Part shown: piece by piece, positions 48,999-57,632 of the stretch
Numbering within the stretch: the first letter of the stretch is position 1
Layout: every line of letters begins with the position of its first letter
Assembly: GCF_022288725.1 (NCBI RefSeq)
Contig: NZ_JAKNTA010000010.1
Span: 290,187 to 354,186 of the forward strand
Length of the DNA stretch: 64,000 nt
Source: Kitasatospora sp. A2-31
GTDB lineage: Bacteria; Actinomycetota; Actinomycetes; Streptomycetales; Streptomycetaceae
Direction: 5' to 3'
Made by a program: the position numbers and the translations under genes
The notes under the pieces: model-generated
Seen by the model: only the letters and a program-made list of their open reading frames with translations
Told to the model about the DNA's origin: nothing
Databases searched by the model: none

Positions 48999-49319
48999 GA
49001 GGGGTTTCTCCAGGCTCGTCGGGGGACGGGGCAGGTGTGCGGCACGGTGAGCCGTGCCGCACGGTGGCGGCTCGAGTGATCGACCGGAGCCGCAGGAAGC
49101 GTAGAAGCCTGTTTGACTGGCCGTCAGGACTTGATCGTCTTTGTTGCCAAGTGTTCAGAATTGGTCGCGATCCGACGCGGGCGGCCCGCGCCGGCCGTTC
49201 ACCTCGCCGCCCGGGCCGACTGCTCTCCACGGTCGCAGCGCAGCGCCGGCCACCGGTGGCGGCCCACCGCCGGTCGGGCGCAGCCTGGAGGGAGTCGGAC
49301 GAGCCCCCGGGGAGCGGCC
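48999..49319. other. 321-bp divergent intergenic region
   Basis: Separates the YVTN gene from the monooxygenase gene. The part 49100-49165 is AT-richer (TTTGACTGGCCGTCAGGACTTGATCGTCTTTGTTGCC) and contains TTGACT at 49113, a possible -35 box for the plus strand, without a convincing -10. No gene seen. Confidence 0.45.
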
Positions 49320-50945
49320 ATGGACGAGATCGACGTGCTGGTGGTGGGCGCGGGCCCGGTCGGGCTGACGGCCGCGGCCGAGCTGCGGCGCCACGGCGTC
49401 GACTGCCGGATCGTGGACCGGCTGGCCGCCCCGCAGCACTACGCGAAGGCGGTCGGCGTCCAGCCGCGCACGATGGAGGTCTGGGACACGATGGGCCTGG
49501 TCCGCGCGGCGCTGGACGAGGCCGTGCCGATGCTCGGCCAGCTCCTCTTCTCGGACGGGAAGCCCGGTCCGCGGATCGACCTCGTCCTGCCGCCGGACGT
49601 CCCGTACTGCTTCGCCGCGCTGCCCCAGTACACGACGGAGCGCCTGCTCACCGAGCACCTCGCGGGTTTCGGCACCCGCGTCGAGCGCGGCACCGAGCTG
49701 GTCTCCCTGGAGCAGGCCGCCGACCACGTCCGGGCCGGGCTCCGGGGCCCGGCCGGGCCGCGGGAGGTGCGGGCGCACTACGTGGTCGGCTGCGACGGCG
49801 CCCACAGCCCGGTGCGGAAGGCCGCCGGGCTGAGCTTCGGGGGCGACGCCTTCCCCGAGCAGTACATGCTGGGCGACGTCGAGGTCGACTGGGACCTCCC
49901 GCCCGGCTACGGCGTCCGGTCCACCCACCACGACGGCGAGGGGCGGGTCGACGACGCGCTGGTCTGCATCCCGCTCCCGGGGCGGGGCCGCTACCGGATG
50001 TCGATGATGGTGCCGGACGAGCTGGCCGCCGACCCGGCGGGCGGTGTGCAGCACGGGCTGGAGGGCGGCCGGGCCCCCGAGCTGCACCACATCCAGGCCG
50101 TGCTCGACCGGCTCTCCCCCCGGCCGGCCCGGGCCTCCTCGCTGCGCTGGTCGTCCACCTTCCGGATCAGCCACCGCCTGGTGGACAGCTACCGGGCGGG
50201 CCGCCTCTTCCTCGCCGGCGACGCCGCGCACATCCACCCGCCGACCGGGGCCCAGGGCATGAACACCGGTATCCAGGACGCCTACAACCTCGGCTGGAAG
50301 CTGGCGCTCGTCGTGCGGGGGCTGGGCGCGGACGGCCTGCTCGACAGCTACCACGCCGAGCGGCACCCGGTGGGCGAGGAGGTGGTCGGGCGGACCGTGC
50401 GGCACGCCCGGGCAGCCGGCGTGCCGGCCGACGCCGAGGACCTCGACACGGTGCTGCGGCGCGAGGCGCAGCTGCTCGTCGGGTACCCGGACGGCCCGCT
50501 GACCGAGCCGTCCCCGGAGGCGGCGGACGCCGTGCCCGCCGGCCCGGCGCCGGGCGACCGGGCGCCGGACTGCCGGGGCCTGGAGCGCGACCTGGCGACG
50601 TACCCGGTCCGCCTGTTCGACCTGCTGCGAAGCCCGCGGCACACGCTGCTGTTCCACGTCGACCCTGGCGCCCCCGACGACCAGGTCACCACCTGCGCGG
50701 TCGCCGCCCTGTCCGCGGCCCACGGGCAGCTGGACGTCTACGCGGTGCTCGCCCCCGGCGCGCCGGCGCCGCAGTGGCGCCTGCCGCCGGTGCGCGACGC
50801 CGCGGCCGAGTTCGCCGCCGCGTACCGGCCCCGCCCCGGGGAGGCCTTCCTCGTCCGGCCCGACGGTTACCTGGCCGGCCGCTTCGCCACGCCGACCCCG
50901 GAGCGCCTGGCCACCTGCCTGCGCCGCACGTTCGCGGCCGGGTGA
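49320..50945 (+). CDS. FAD-dependent aromatic monooxygenase (PheA/TfdB, RIF-monooxygenase-like)
   Basis: 541 residues, ATG 49320. GxGxxG FAD motif DVLVVGAGPVGLTAAAELRRHGVDCRIVDR at the start; the DG motif VVGCDGAHSPVRKAAG about residue 155; and the second FAD motif GRLFLAGDAAHIHPPTGAQGMNTGIQDAYNLGWKLALVV about residue 295. A C-terminal thioredoxin-like domain (about 430-541) completes the phenol-hydroxylase-like group. Members hydroxylate aromatic polyketides, rifampicin or simple phenols. No biosynthetic cluster surrounds it; the adjacent CGNR regulator and MFS genes suggest detoxification of an aromatic compound, as inference. Confidence 0.92.
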   Translation: MDEIDVLVVGAGPVGLTAAAELRRHGVDCRIVDRLAAPQHYAKAVGVQPRTMEVWDTMGLVRAALDEAVPMLGQLLFSDGKPGPRIDLVLPPDVPYCFAALPQYTTERLLTEHLAGFGTRVERGTELVSLEQAADHVRAGLRGPAGPREVRAHYVVGCDGAHSPVRKAAGLSFGGDAFPEQYMLGDVEVDWDLPPGYGVRSTHHDGEGRVDDALVCIPLPGRGRYRMSMMVPDELAADPAGGVQHGLEGGRAPELHHIQAVLDRLSPRPARASSLRWSSTFRISHRLVDSYRAGRLFLAGDAAHIHPPTGAQGMNTGIQDAYNLGWKLALVVRGLGADGLLDSYHAERHPVGEEVVGRTVRHARAAGVPADAEDLDTVLRREAQLLVGYPDGPLTEPSPEAADAVPAGPAPGDRAPDCRGLERDLATYPVRLFDLLRSPRHTLLFHVDPGAPDDQVTTCAVAALSAAHGQLDVYAVLAPGAPAPQWRLPPVRDAAAEFAAAYRPRPGEAFLVRPDGYLAGRFATPTPERLATCLRRTFAAG

Positions 50946-50973
50946 GGACGGGCCGCGGGCGGGCCCCGGCGGG

Positions 50974-51504
50974 TCACACCTGCGCCGGGGCGCCCCGGGC
51001 CCGGTGACGGCGGACGGCGTCGCGGTTGGCGCACCGCTGGGAGCAGTAGCGCCGGCGCCCGGTGCGGGAGGTGTCGGCGAAGATCACGGTGCACTCCTCC
51101 ACCGCGCAGCGGCCGATCCGGTCCATGCCGCGGCCGGCCAGGTGCAGGGCGGTGCCGACGGCGAACAGGGAGAACAGCACGGCTCCGAGCGGCTGCTGCT
51201 CGTCCCGGTAGTGCAGGTGCCAACCGCTGTCGGCGTGGTCGGTCAGCCGCGGGTGGGCGGAGGCCTGCGCGAGCATCCGGTTGAGCCGCTCCGCGCGCTC
51301 CCTCCCGGGGGCGGCGTCCACGACGCGCTCCCAGGCGTCGACGGCGGCCAGCGTGCGGTCGAGGTCGTCGGGTCCGACCGCGCGCTCCAGGGTCAGCCCG
51401 GCGGCGCGGCAGCGGTCGGCGAGGTCCTCGACGCCGGTCGGGCGGCGGTTCGCCAGGTCGGCGGCGAGGTTGACGGCGTCCGCGCCGTAAGGGTTGAGGT
51501 GCAC
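50974..51504 (-). CDS. CGNR zinc-finger (ABATE) transcriptional regulator
   Basis: 176 residues from GTG 51504. N-terminal ABATE region (VHLNPYGADAVNLAADLANRRP; LERAVGPDDLDRTLAAVDAWERVVDA; LHYRDEQQPLGAVLFSLFAVGTALHL). The C-terminal CGNR zinc finger is GRCAVEECTVIFADTSRTGRRRYCSQRCANRDAVRRHR, with four cysteines and C-A-N-R in place of C-G-N-R. The family is thought to bind DNA through the finger. A TGTAAT -10-like box ends six bases before the GTG, so its mRNA is probably leaderless. It faces the MFS gene across only 26 bp. Confidence 0.88.
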   Translation of the reverse strand: MHLNPYGADAVNLAADLANRRPTGVEDLADRCRAAGLTLERAVGPDDLDRTLAAVDAWERVVDAAPGRERAERLNRMLAQASAHPRLTDHADSGWHLHYRDEQQPLGAVLFSLFAVGTALHLAGRGMDRIGRCAVEECTVIFADTSRTGRRRYCSQRCANRDAVRRHRARGAPAQV

Positions 51505-51530
51505 AAGGCCATTACAGCACGCTGGTCCGC
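51505..51530. promoter_or_regulatory. 26-bp shared divergent promoter region
   Basis: The start codons of the CGNR regulator (51504, minus) and the MFS transporter (51531, plus) are 26 bp apart. On the minus strand TGTAAT (51516-51511) is a -10 candidate for a leaderless regulator mRNA. Promoters of both genes must overlap each other or extend into the opposite coding regions, which allows mutually exclusive transcription. Confidence 0.55.
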
Positions 51531-52841
51531 ATGACACAGCCCCCCGTCACGGCACAGGGTCCGCCTCCGGAAAAGGTACTGACTGGCCGTCACCTTCGTT
51601 CCGCCCGGCCGGGATACCGGTGGACCGTGCTCGGCGTCGCCACGTTCGCCCAGGTCGCCTCCTGCTTCTTCGTCCAGGGCATCGGGGCGACGAGCGTGCA
51701 GCTGCGGCACGACCTCGACCTGAGCACCGCTCAGCTGGGGCTCCTGCTCTCGGCGGCCCAGGCGGTACCGCTGGTCGGACTGCTGGTGGCCGGCGAGCTG
51801 CTGGACCGGTACGGCGAGCGCTGGATCGTCGGCGCCGGGGCCTGCGTGGTTGCGGCCGGTCTGCTCGCAGGCAGCGCGGCACCGGGCTACCCGGCCCTGC
51901 TGTCGGCCCTGGTCGTCGTCGGCGCCGGCTACAGCACGGCGCAGCCCGGCGGCAGCAAATCGGTGGCGGCCTGGTTCGACCCGTCCCGGCGGGGGCTCGC
52001 GATGGGCATCCGGCAGGCGGGTCTGCCGCTCGGCGGCGCCCTGGCCGCGGCCGTCCAGCCGGTGCTGGCCGAGGCGTTCGGCTGGCGGTCGACGCTGCTG
52101 TGCGGCGGGCTGGTCGCGCTGCTGGGGGCGGCGGTCTTCACCGGCTTCTACCGTCCGCCGCCCGGCGGGCCCGCGGTCGCGCCTGCGGCCGGTCGGCTCG
52201 TCGACGCGCCGCCCGCCGCACGCGCCCGGCTGCGTCGAGGTCTCCGCGAGCGGCTGCGGACGGTCCGCGAGCCCGCCACGGCGAGGATCATGCTCTCCGG
52301 AACCAGCCTCGTCGCGGTGCAGAGCGGGGTACTCGTGCTGACCGTGCTCCATCTCCACGACGCGGCCGGGCTCGGCCCGGGGGCGGCGGCGCTCGTCCTG
52401 GTGGCCGCGCAGGGTGCGGGCGCGGTCGGCCGCATCTGCCTCGCGGCCTGGAGCGACCGCCGCACCTCCGGGCGCTACGCCACCGTCAGGTCCTGCATGG
52501 CGGCCACGGCCGCCGCCACGGCGGCGCTGGCCACCCCGCTCGGGCACTCGGCGGTCGCCGCCTGCCTGCTCCTCGTCGGTCTGGGGTTCTTCGGCCTCGG
52601 CTGGTACGGCCCCTGGGTCGCGTACGTGGCGGAGTCCGCGCCGACGGAGCGGACCGGCTTCGCCCTCGGCCTGGCCATGGCCGTCAACCAGGTCGCCGTC
52701 ATCGCCGCCCCGCCCGTGCTCGGCCTGCTGCGGGACGCCACGCACGGCTTCGCGCCCGCCTGGGGCCTGCTCGCCGCCTTCACCGCCACGGCGCTCGCGG
52801 TCACGGCCCTCGCCGAGCGCCGCCGCCCGACCGGCGTCTGA
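51531..52841 (+). CDS. MFS transporter
   Basis: 436 residues, ATG 51531. Twelve predicted helices, with the MFS signature loop between helices 2 and 3 (GELLDRYGERWIVGAG) and FDPSRRGLAMGIRQAGLPLGGALAAAVQPVLAEAFGWRSTLL, typical of the CynX/NimT branch. RLCxAAWSDRRTSGRY-like loop is seen in the second half (RICLAAWSDRRTSGRYATV). It has a 30-residue polar start. It lies divergent from a CGNR regulator and 44 bp ahead of a second MFS gene, so it is probably regulated by CGNR and co-transcribed with the latter. Substrate unknown. Confidence 0.9.
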   Translation: MTQPPVTAQGPPPEKVLTGRHLRSARPGYRWTVLGVATFAQVASCFFVQGIGATSVQLRHDLDLSTAQLGLLLSAAQAVPLVGLLVAGELLDRYGERWIVGAGACVVAAGLLAGSAAPGYPALLSALVVVGAGYSTAQPGGSKSVAAWFDPSRRGLAMGIRQAGLPLGGALAAAVQPVLAEAFGWRSTLLCGGLVALLGAAVFTGFYRPPPGGPAVAPAAGRLVDAPPAARARLRRGLRERLRTVREPATARIMLSGTSLVAVQSGVLVLTVLHLHDAAGLGPGAAALVLVAAQGAGAVGRICLAAWSDRRTSGRYATVRSCMAATAAATAALATPLGHSAVAACLLLVGLGFFGLGWYGPWVAYVAESAPTERTGFALGLAMAVNQVAVIAAPPVLGLLRDATHGFAPAWGLLAAFTATALAVTALAERRRPTGV

Positions 52842-52885
52842 GCACGGAGCCGGTCCTCTCCCCTCCTCAGAACCGGAGCCCCACC

Positions 52886-54130
52886 GTGCCCCGTCTCCTC
52901 CCGGACCCCGGCCCCCGGCGCGTCGTCGCCGCCTCCAACCTCGTCCACACCCTCGGCAGCGGGCTCTACCTGACCGCCGGAGTCCTCTACTTCACCGAGG
53001 CGGCGCACCTGCCGGCCGGCCAGGTCGGCCTCGGTCTCGGCGTCGCCGGCCTGCTCGCCCTCGGGGTGGGCGTCGCCGCCGGGCGCCTCGCCGACACCCG
53101 CGACGCCCGCGGCGTCTACACGGCCACTCTGGCCGTGCGGGCCCTCGCCACGCTCGCCTTCCTCACAGCCGACACCTTCTGGCCGTTCCTCCTCGCGGTC
53201 TGCGCCGCCGCCGGCGCGCAGGCCGCCGGGCTCGCTGCGCGCGGACCGATCATCCGACGGTACGGCGGCGAGCGGCCCCAGGAGTTCCGCGCCTACCTGC
53301 GGGCGGTCACCAACGTCGGCGTCTCCTTCGGCGCCCTGCTGGCCGGCTGGGCCGTCCAGTCCGGCACCCCCCTCGCCTACCGGCTCCTGGTGCTCGGGAC
53401 GGCGGCCGCCTTCGCCGCCTCCGCAGCGGTGATCCTCCTGCTCCCGCCGGTCACCCCCCGGCCGGCCGTCGAAGGCCCCCGCTGGACCGCCCTGCGGGAC
53501 CGGCCCTACCTGCTGCTCACCGCCATCGACGGCGTCATGGCGATACAGTTCAAGGTGCTCACGGTGGCTGTCCCGCTCTGGCTGGTCGCCGCGACGGCCG
53601 CCCCGCGCTGGCTGGTCGCCGGTTCGATGCTGGTCAACACAGCTCTGGTGGTCGGCTGCCAGGTGCGGGCGGGCCGCGGTGTCACTTCGCCGGCCGCCGG
53701 TGCGCGGGCCTACCGCCGGGCGGGCCTGGCGTTCCTGCTCTCCTGCGCCCTGTTCTCGCTCTCCGCGGGCACCCCGGCGTGGGCCGCCGCCGTGCTGGTG
53801 CTGACGGCCGTGGTGGTCCACACGGTCGGCGAACTCTGGCACGCAGCCGGCGGCTTCGAGATCTCCTTCGCGCTGGCGCCGGAGCCCGCCACCGGCCAGT
53901 ACCAGGGCGTCTTCGGACTCGGCGCGGGCCTGGCCGAGGCGGTCGGGCCGGGCCTGCTGATCGCCCTGTGCCTCACCTGGGGCCGCCCGGGCTGGTACGT
54001 CGTCGGCGCGCTGCTGGCACTGACCGGCCTCGCCGCGCCGCTCGCCGTCAGGCTGACGGGACGGCCCGGCGCCGCCGCGCGGCCCGGTCCGGCGGTGGTG
54101 GTGCCGACGGCCGCGAGGGTCCGGGCGTAG
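52886..54130 (+). CDS. Second MFS transporter
   Basis: 414 residues from GTG 52886 (GGAG eight bases upstream). About twelve helices; the loop GVAAGRLADTRDARGVY is the MFS A-motif. RGPIIRRYGGERPQEFRAYLRAVTNVGVSFGALLAGWAVQSG is characteristic of the drug-efflux-like group next to regulators in streptomycetes. The C-terminal tail ends RPGPAVVVPTAARVRA. Its closeness to the previous MFS gene (44 bp) suggests one transcript. The two MFS proteins are of different branches, so they are not recent duplicates. Confidence 0.88.
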   Translation: MPRLLPDPGPRRVVAASNLVHTLGSGLYLTAGVLYFTEAAHLPAGQVGLGLGVAGLLALGVGVAAGRLADTRDARGVYTATLAVRALATLAFLTADTFWPFLLAVCAAAGAQAAGLAARGPIIRRYGGERPQEFRAYLRAVTNVGVSFGALLAGWAVQSGTPLAYRLLVLGTAAAFAASAAVILLLPPVTPRPAVEGPRWTALRDRPYLLLTAIDGVMAIQFKVLTVAVPLWLVAATAAPRWLVAGSMLVNTALVVGCQVRAGRGVTSPAAGARAYRRAGLAFLLSCALFSLSAGTPAWAAAVLVLTAVVVHTVGELWHAAGGFEISFALAPEPATGQYQGVFGLGAGLAEAVGPGLLIALCLTWGRPGWYVVGALLALTGLAAPLAVRLTGRPGAAARPGPAVVVPTAARVRA

Positions 54131-54337
54131 GGGCGGACGGGGCGCAGGCCGTGTCCGCGGACCGGCTCGGCCTCGTGCCGGCGCGGCGGTTCACCCGGTC
54201 GGTTCACCCTGCCGGTCCGCCCGGAGCAGCCCGCGAGGCCGGGGCCGCAACGGCGCCGGCGCCTCCGGCCGAGGGCCGGGGCGATGTGCGTCCCAGCATC
54301 GTCGGCCCGGGGACAACCGGCAGGGGCAAGCGCGGAA

Positions 54338-54375
54338 CCCGCCCGGCCGCCACGGGGGAACGGCGGCCGGGCGGG
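54338..54375 (+). terminator. 14-bp-stem terminator between convergent genes
   Basis: CCCGCCCGGCCGCC (54338-54351) pairs perfectly with GGCGGCCGGGCGGG (54362-54375), loop of ten bases. It lies in the 319-bp gap between the second MFS gene and the M4 protease gene; the rest of that gap shows nothing recognisable. Confidence 0.75.
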
Positions 54376-54449
54376 CGACCGGGGGCGGGCGCGGTAGGGG
54401 TGCCCGGGTCAGGCGCCTCGCAACGGTGCCCGGGGCAGCCGGCGCCCGG

Positions 54450-57260
54450 TCAGCAGGTGCCGGCCGCGCGCTCGCGCACGACGAGATCGGTGCGGCCGGC
54501 CGTGGCGTCCAGCCAGACCACCCGGGTGCCCCGGTCGGCAACCGGGGCGTACTGGCCGCCCCGGTTGCAGGAGACCCGCTCGGGCGTACCGCCGGTGAGC
54601 GGAAGCTGCCAGAGCTTCGGCAGGTCGGCGTTCTTCGTGCTGCCGGTCACCCGGCCACCGGCGGTGCCGAAGGTGACCGCCCGGTCGGAGGCGGTGAGGG
54701 TGGTGATCCGGCGCGGCTCCGCGGTGCCACCGGGCAGGACGTCGGTCACGCCGGACCCGTCCAGGGCGCCGGAGCGGATCGCGCTGCCCTTCGCCCGGTC
54801 GCCGGGCGTCTCCACCCAGAGCAGCCGGCCACCGGCGAGGCGGGTGCTGCCGACGGTGGTCCCGGGGGCGGCGGCGTTCGCGTCGTCCACCACGTACTGG
54901 GCGACGACCTTGCCGGCGGCGATCGAGTAGACGGTCGGCGCGCTCACCGTCCGCTCACCGACCTGCCAGCTCTCCGTCCAGGCCAGCAGGCCGTCCTTGA
55001 GCGAGAGGTCCGAGGCGCGGTGGCCGTCCGGCAGCGGGATCCGCACCGCCGGGGCGCCGTTGCGGGACAGTGCGGGCCCGCTCTGCCCGGCGGCGAAGTC
55101 GTTCGCCACGAAGGCCACGTCGCCCCCGGAGATCCGCACGTCACCGACGAACTGGTGAGGCGCGCGGTGGACGCTGCGCACCGGGCCGCCGTCGAGCGGC
55201 CGGGCCAGCACCTCCATGCCCCAGGTGCCGTCGGCTCCTACGCCCATGGCCACCCACGCGGCGGACGTGCCGTCGGTGGCGGGCCAGCCGTGCGAGCGGC
55301 CGTCCTCCGGGCTGAGCCGGACGGGCTCGGCCGAGCCGCTGACGGCTCCCGCGTGCACGGCCATACTGCCCGTGGCGCCCTTCCCCGCGGTGGCCGCCAC
55401 CCAGCGGCCGGCGGCGACGTCGGGCGCGACGCCCTCGGTCGAGAGCTCGCGCAGCAGCGGGCGGCTGTCCACACCGATCCGCCGCTGCCAGCCGTCCTTG
55501 ATCCCGTGCGCGTCGAACGCGTCAGCCACGATGTGGAGTTGGGCGCGGCTGAGGCCGAGCGTGCGGCCGGCGGCGAGCACCGCGTTGCGGGCGTCGACGA
55601 AGTCGTCCAGCGGGGTGAGGTACTCGGCGAGCGCGCGGTAGACCAGGCGGTCGGCGAGGAGCGGGTCGAGGGAGCGCCGGATGTCCCACAACGCCCCCGA
55701 GAAGATGGTGGAGTTGAGGTGCACGCCGCCGCTGTCGACACCGGCCGGCGCACCGACGTAGTCGGCGACGGTGGTGCGGCGGTCGTCCAGCCGGCGGTCG
55801 GCGCAGGCCTCCGGGGTGCCGGTGCGGCAGAGGTCCTCGCCGAGCAGCGCGGCCCTCGGGTCGGTCATCGGGATGCCGCGGCTGGTCACCTCGATCGCGT
55901 TGCCGAAGTAGTCCGCGACGGCCTCGTCGAGCGCGCCGGACTGGCCGAGGTTGACGAGCCCCGCCGTGTGCTTGACGACGCCGTGGGTCATCTCGTGTCC
56001 GGCGACGTCACGCGCGACCGAGAACGGGTGGCGCTTCTCGCTGCCACCGCTGTAGATCATCTTCTCGCCGTCCCAGTAGGCGTTCTCCAGCGGCCCGCCG
56101 AAGCTGGTGACGTTGACGACGGAGGTGATCGGTCCGGCCTTGCCGTCGATCCCGTCGCGGCCCAGCCGGGCGCGGTAGAAGTCGTACACGGCGGCGGCGT
56201 TGAGGTGGGCGTCGGTGGCGCCGCTGGTGCCGGCGGACGCCGGGAAGTCGGGGCTCGCCGAGGTGGCCGGGCGGGCGTCGACGGGCAGGGAGCGGTTGAA
56301 GTCCATGACGTCCCGGCCGGCCGCGTCGTAGGTGGTGATGGCGGCGGGACGGGTGAGGTCGACGAGCTGGTAGCTGCCGTCCGGGAGGCGGCCGATGTTC
56401 ACCTGGGCGGGGCGGCCGAGGGCGTCCAGGGCGGTGCCGGTGGCGGGTTCGGCGCCGGCGGCCCCGGCGGAGGGTGCGGGCGCCTTGGCCGAGGGCGCGA
56501 CGGACCTGGCGGAGGAGTCGCCGAGCGGGTACGGCGCGCGGACCTCGTAGCTGAGGGCCACCTCGCCGACGGCGGCGTCCACGAACACCTCGCGCGCCTG
56601 GGCCGCCCAGAGCGCCGGGTCGGTACCGCGCACGGTGAAGTGGCGGGCGAGCCGGCCGGCGCCGCCGGGCAGCACCACCAGGCCGTGGTCCTCGGCGGCG
56701 GCTCCCACGCGCGCCGCCGGCTCCTGGATCGCGTCGACCGCGAGCCGGCGCAGTACGTCGTCCGGCACGGTCTGCGCGGTCGGGACGGTGAGGCCGGTGA
56801 AGAACTTGCCGCCGACCGACTCGACCCGCTGTCCGGCGCCCTCGCCGACCAGGTGGACCAGGTACCTGGCCCCGAAAACCGGTACACCGCCGTGCTGCTG
56901 GTCGAACTTGACGGTACGCCGGCCGTCGGCGGCACGCTCCGTCCCGGCTTCGGCGAGCTGCGCGGGGTCGATCCGGTAGCGGTCCTGATGGGCGGCCAGA
57001 TGGGCACGGGCCGCGTCGGCCGGGTTGTCGCCGGGGGCCGCGTCGGCCAGGCCGGTGACCAGCTGCGGAGCGGTGGTCTCCGACCCGGAGACCAGCCCCG
57101 GCACCGGGTCGGCGTCGGCCGACGGCGCCCCGGCCGGTCCGGTGGCGGGCCCGGTCGCGGGGCCGGCGAACGCCGGTGGCACGCCCACTCCGAGGCCGAG
57201 CACCACGGCGAGCGCGACACCGAGCAGCTTGGGTCCGGGCATGCGGGAACGGTGATGCAC
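54450..57260 (-). CDS. Secreted M4 (thermolysin-type) metalloprotease with C-terminal beta-propeller-like domain
   Basis: 936 residues from GTG 57260 (GGAGGA five bases upstream). Signal peptide to about residue 32 (AFAGP). Residues about 75-240 are the FTP/PepSY propeptide (VKFDQQHGGVPVFGARYLVHL). The catalytic domain has the zinc motif HEMTH (422-426), AYWDGEKMIYSGG upstream, and the third ligand Glu446 in GALDEAVADYFG; VHLNSTIFSGALWD holds the catalytic His region. After about residue 610 comes a 320-residue extension with repeated strand pairs (GTSAAWVAMG, GGDVAFVANDF, DGLLAWTESW, GGRLLWVETPG, DRAVTFGTAGG, GTRVVWLDA) that looks like a TolB-type propeller. Classical M4 enzymes lack this. 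It should be a secreted broad protease with an added binding module. Confidence 0.92.
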   Translation of the reverse strand: MHHRSRMPGPKLLGVALAVVLGLGVGVPPAFAGPATGPATGPAGAPSADADPVPGLVSGSETTAPQLVTGLADAAPGDNPADAARAHLAAHQDRYRIDPAQLAEAGTERAADGRRTVKFDQQHGGVPVFGARYLVHLVGEGAGQRVESVGGKFFTGLTVPTAQTVPDDVLRRLAVDAIQEPAARVGAAAEDHGLVVLPGGAGRLARHFTVRGTDPALWAAQAREVFVDAAVGEVALSYEVRAPYPLGDSSARSVAPSAKAPAPSAGAAGAEPATGTALDALGRPAQVNIGRLPDGSYQLVDLTRPAAITTYDAAGRDVMDFNRSLPVDARPATSASPDFPASAGTSGATDAHLNAAAVYDFYRARLGRDGIDGKAGPITSVVNVTSFGGPLENAYWDGEKMIYSGGSEKRHPFSVARDVAGHEMTHGVVKHTAGLVNLGQSGALDEAVADYFGNAIEVTSRGIPMTDPRAALLGEDLCRTGTPEACADRRLDDRRTTVADYVGAPAGVDSGGVHLNSTIFSGALWDIRRSLDPLLADRLVYRALAEYLTPLDDFVDARNAVLAAGRTLGLSRAQLHIVADAFDAHGIKDGWQRRIGVDSRPLLRELSTEGVAPDVAAGRWVAATAGKGATGSMAVHAGAVSGSAEPVRLSPEDGRSHGWPATDGTSAAWVAMGVGADGTWGMEVLARPLDGGPVRSVHRAPHQFVGDVRISGGDVAFVANDFAAGQSGPALSRNGAPAVRIPLPDGHRASDLSLKDGLLAWTESWQVGERTVSAPTVYSIAAGKVVAQYVVDDANAAAPGTTVGSTRLAGGRLLWVETPGDRAKGSAIRSGALDGSGVTDVLPGGTAEPRRITTLTASDRAVTFGTAGGRVTGSTKNADLPKLWQLPLTGGTPERVSCNRGGQYAPVADRGTRVVWLDATAGRTDLVVRERAAGTC

Positions 57261-57632
57261 TGCGGTCCTCCCACGGGATCTGACGGTCCGGCGACCTGCC
57301 GGACCACACGTGCACGGCGGACGCCCACCCCCACGGCTCGTCCGTTCTCCGGAGCCGGCGGTCCGCCATACGCATCAACATAGGCCATCGATCTGGATAT
57401 GTCGATCGACTGCATATACAGTCGATCGGCCCCCCGCCCTCACCTCCCGAGGAAGGCCCCACGGCCGATCACCGGGCCCGTCCGGGCGAGTTCCGGCACG
57501 TTCCGGCGCGTTCCGGACAGATTCCGGGACGGTTCCGGGCACGCCTGCGGCCCCCGCAACCGTCCGGCCCTGTCGCCTCGTCCTCCTGAACACGGGGGCG
57601 GGGGACGAGGCCTACGGACCTCAGGAGACACG
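57261..57632. other. 372-bp divergent region between protease and serine hydrolase genes
   Basis: Holds an AT-richer core at 57360-57430 with a 26-bp palindrome, flanked by GC-rich DNA. 57470-57550 contains a CCGGxxCGTTCCGG-like repeat (four copies of GTTCCGG). No gene seen; both start codons have their own ribosome sites (GGAGGA for the protease, CAGGAG for the hydrolase). Confidence 0.5.
57403..57428. promoter_or_regulatory. Perfect 26-bp inverted repeat, probable operator
   Basis: CGATCGACTG - CATATA - CAGTCGATCG. Ten-base arms pair without mismatch around six bases. Overlapping half-sites CGATC/GATCG also lie at 57388-57392. Symmetry, AT-rich centre and location between two divergent exoenzyme genes indicate a regulator site, perhaps GntR-like. 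Confidence 0.75.
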
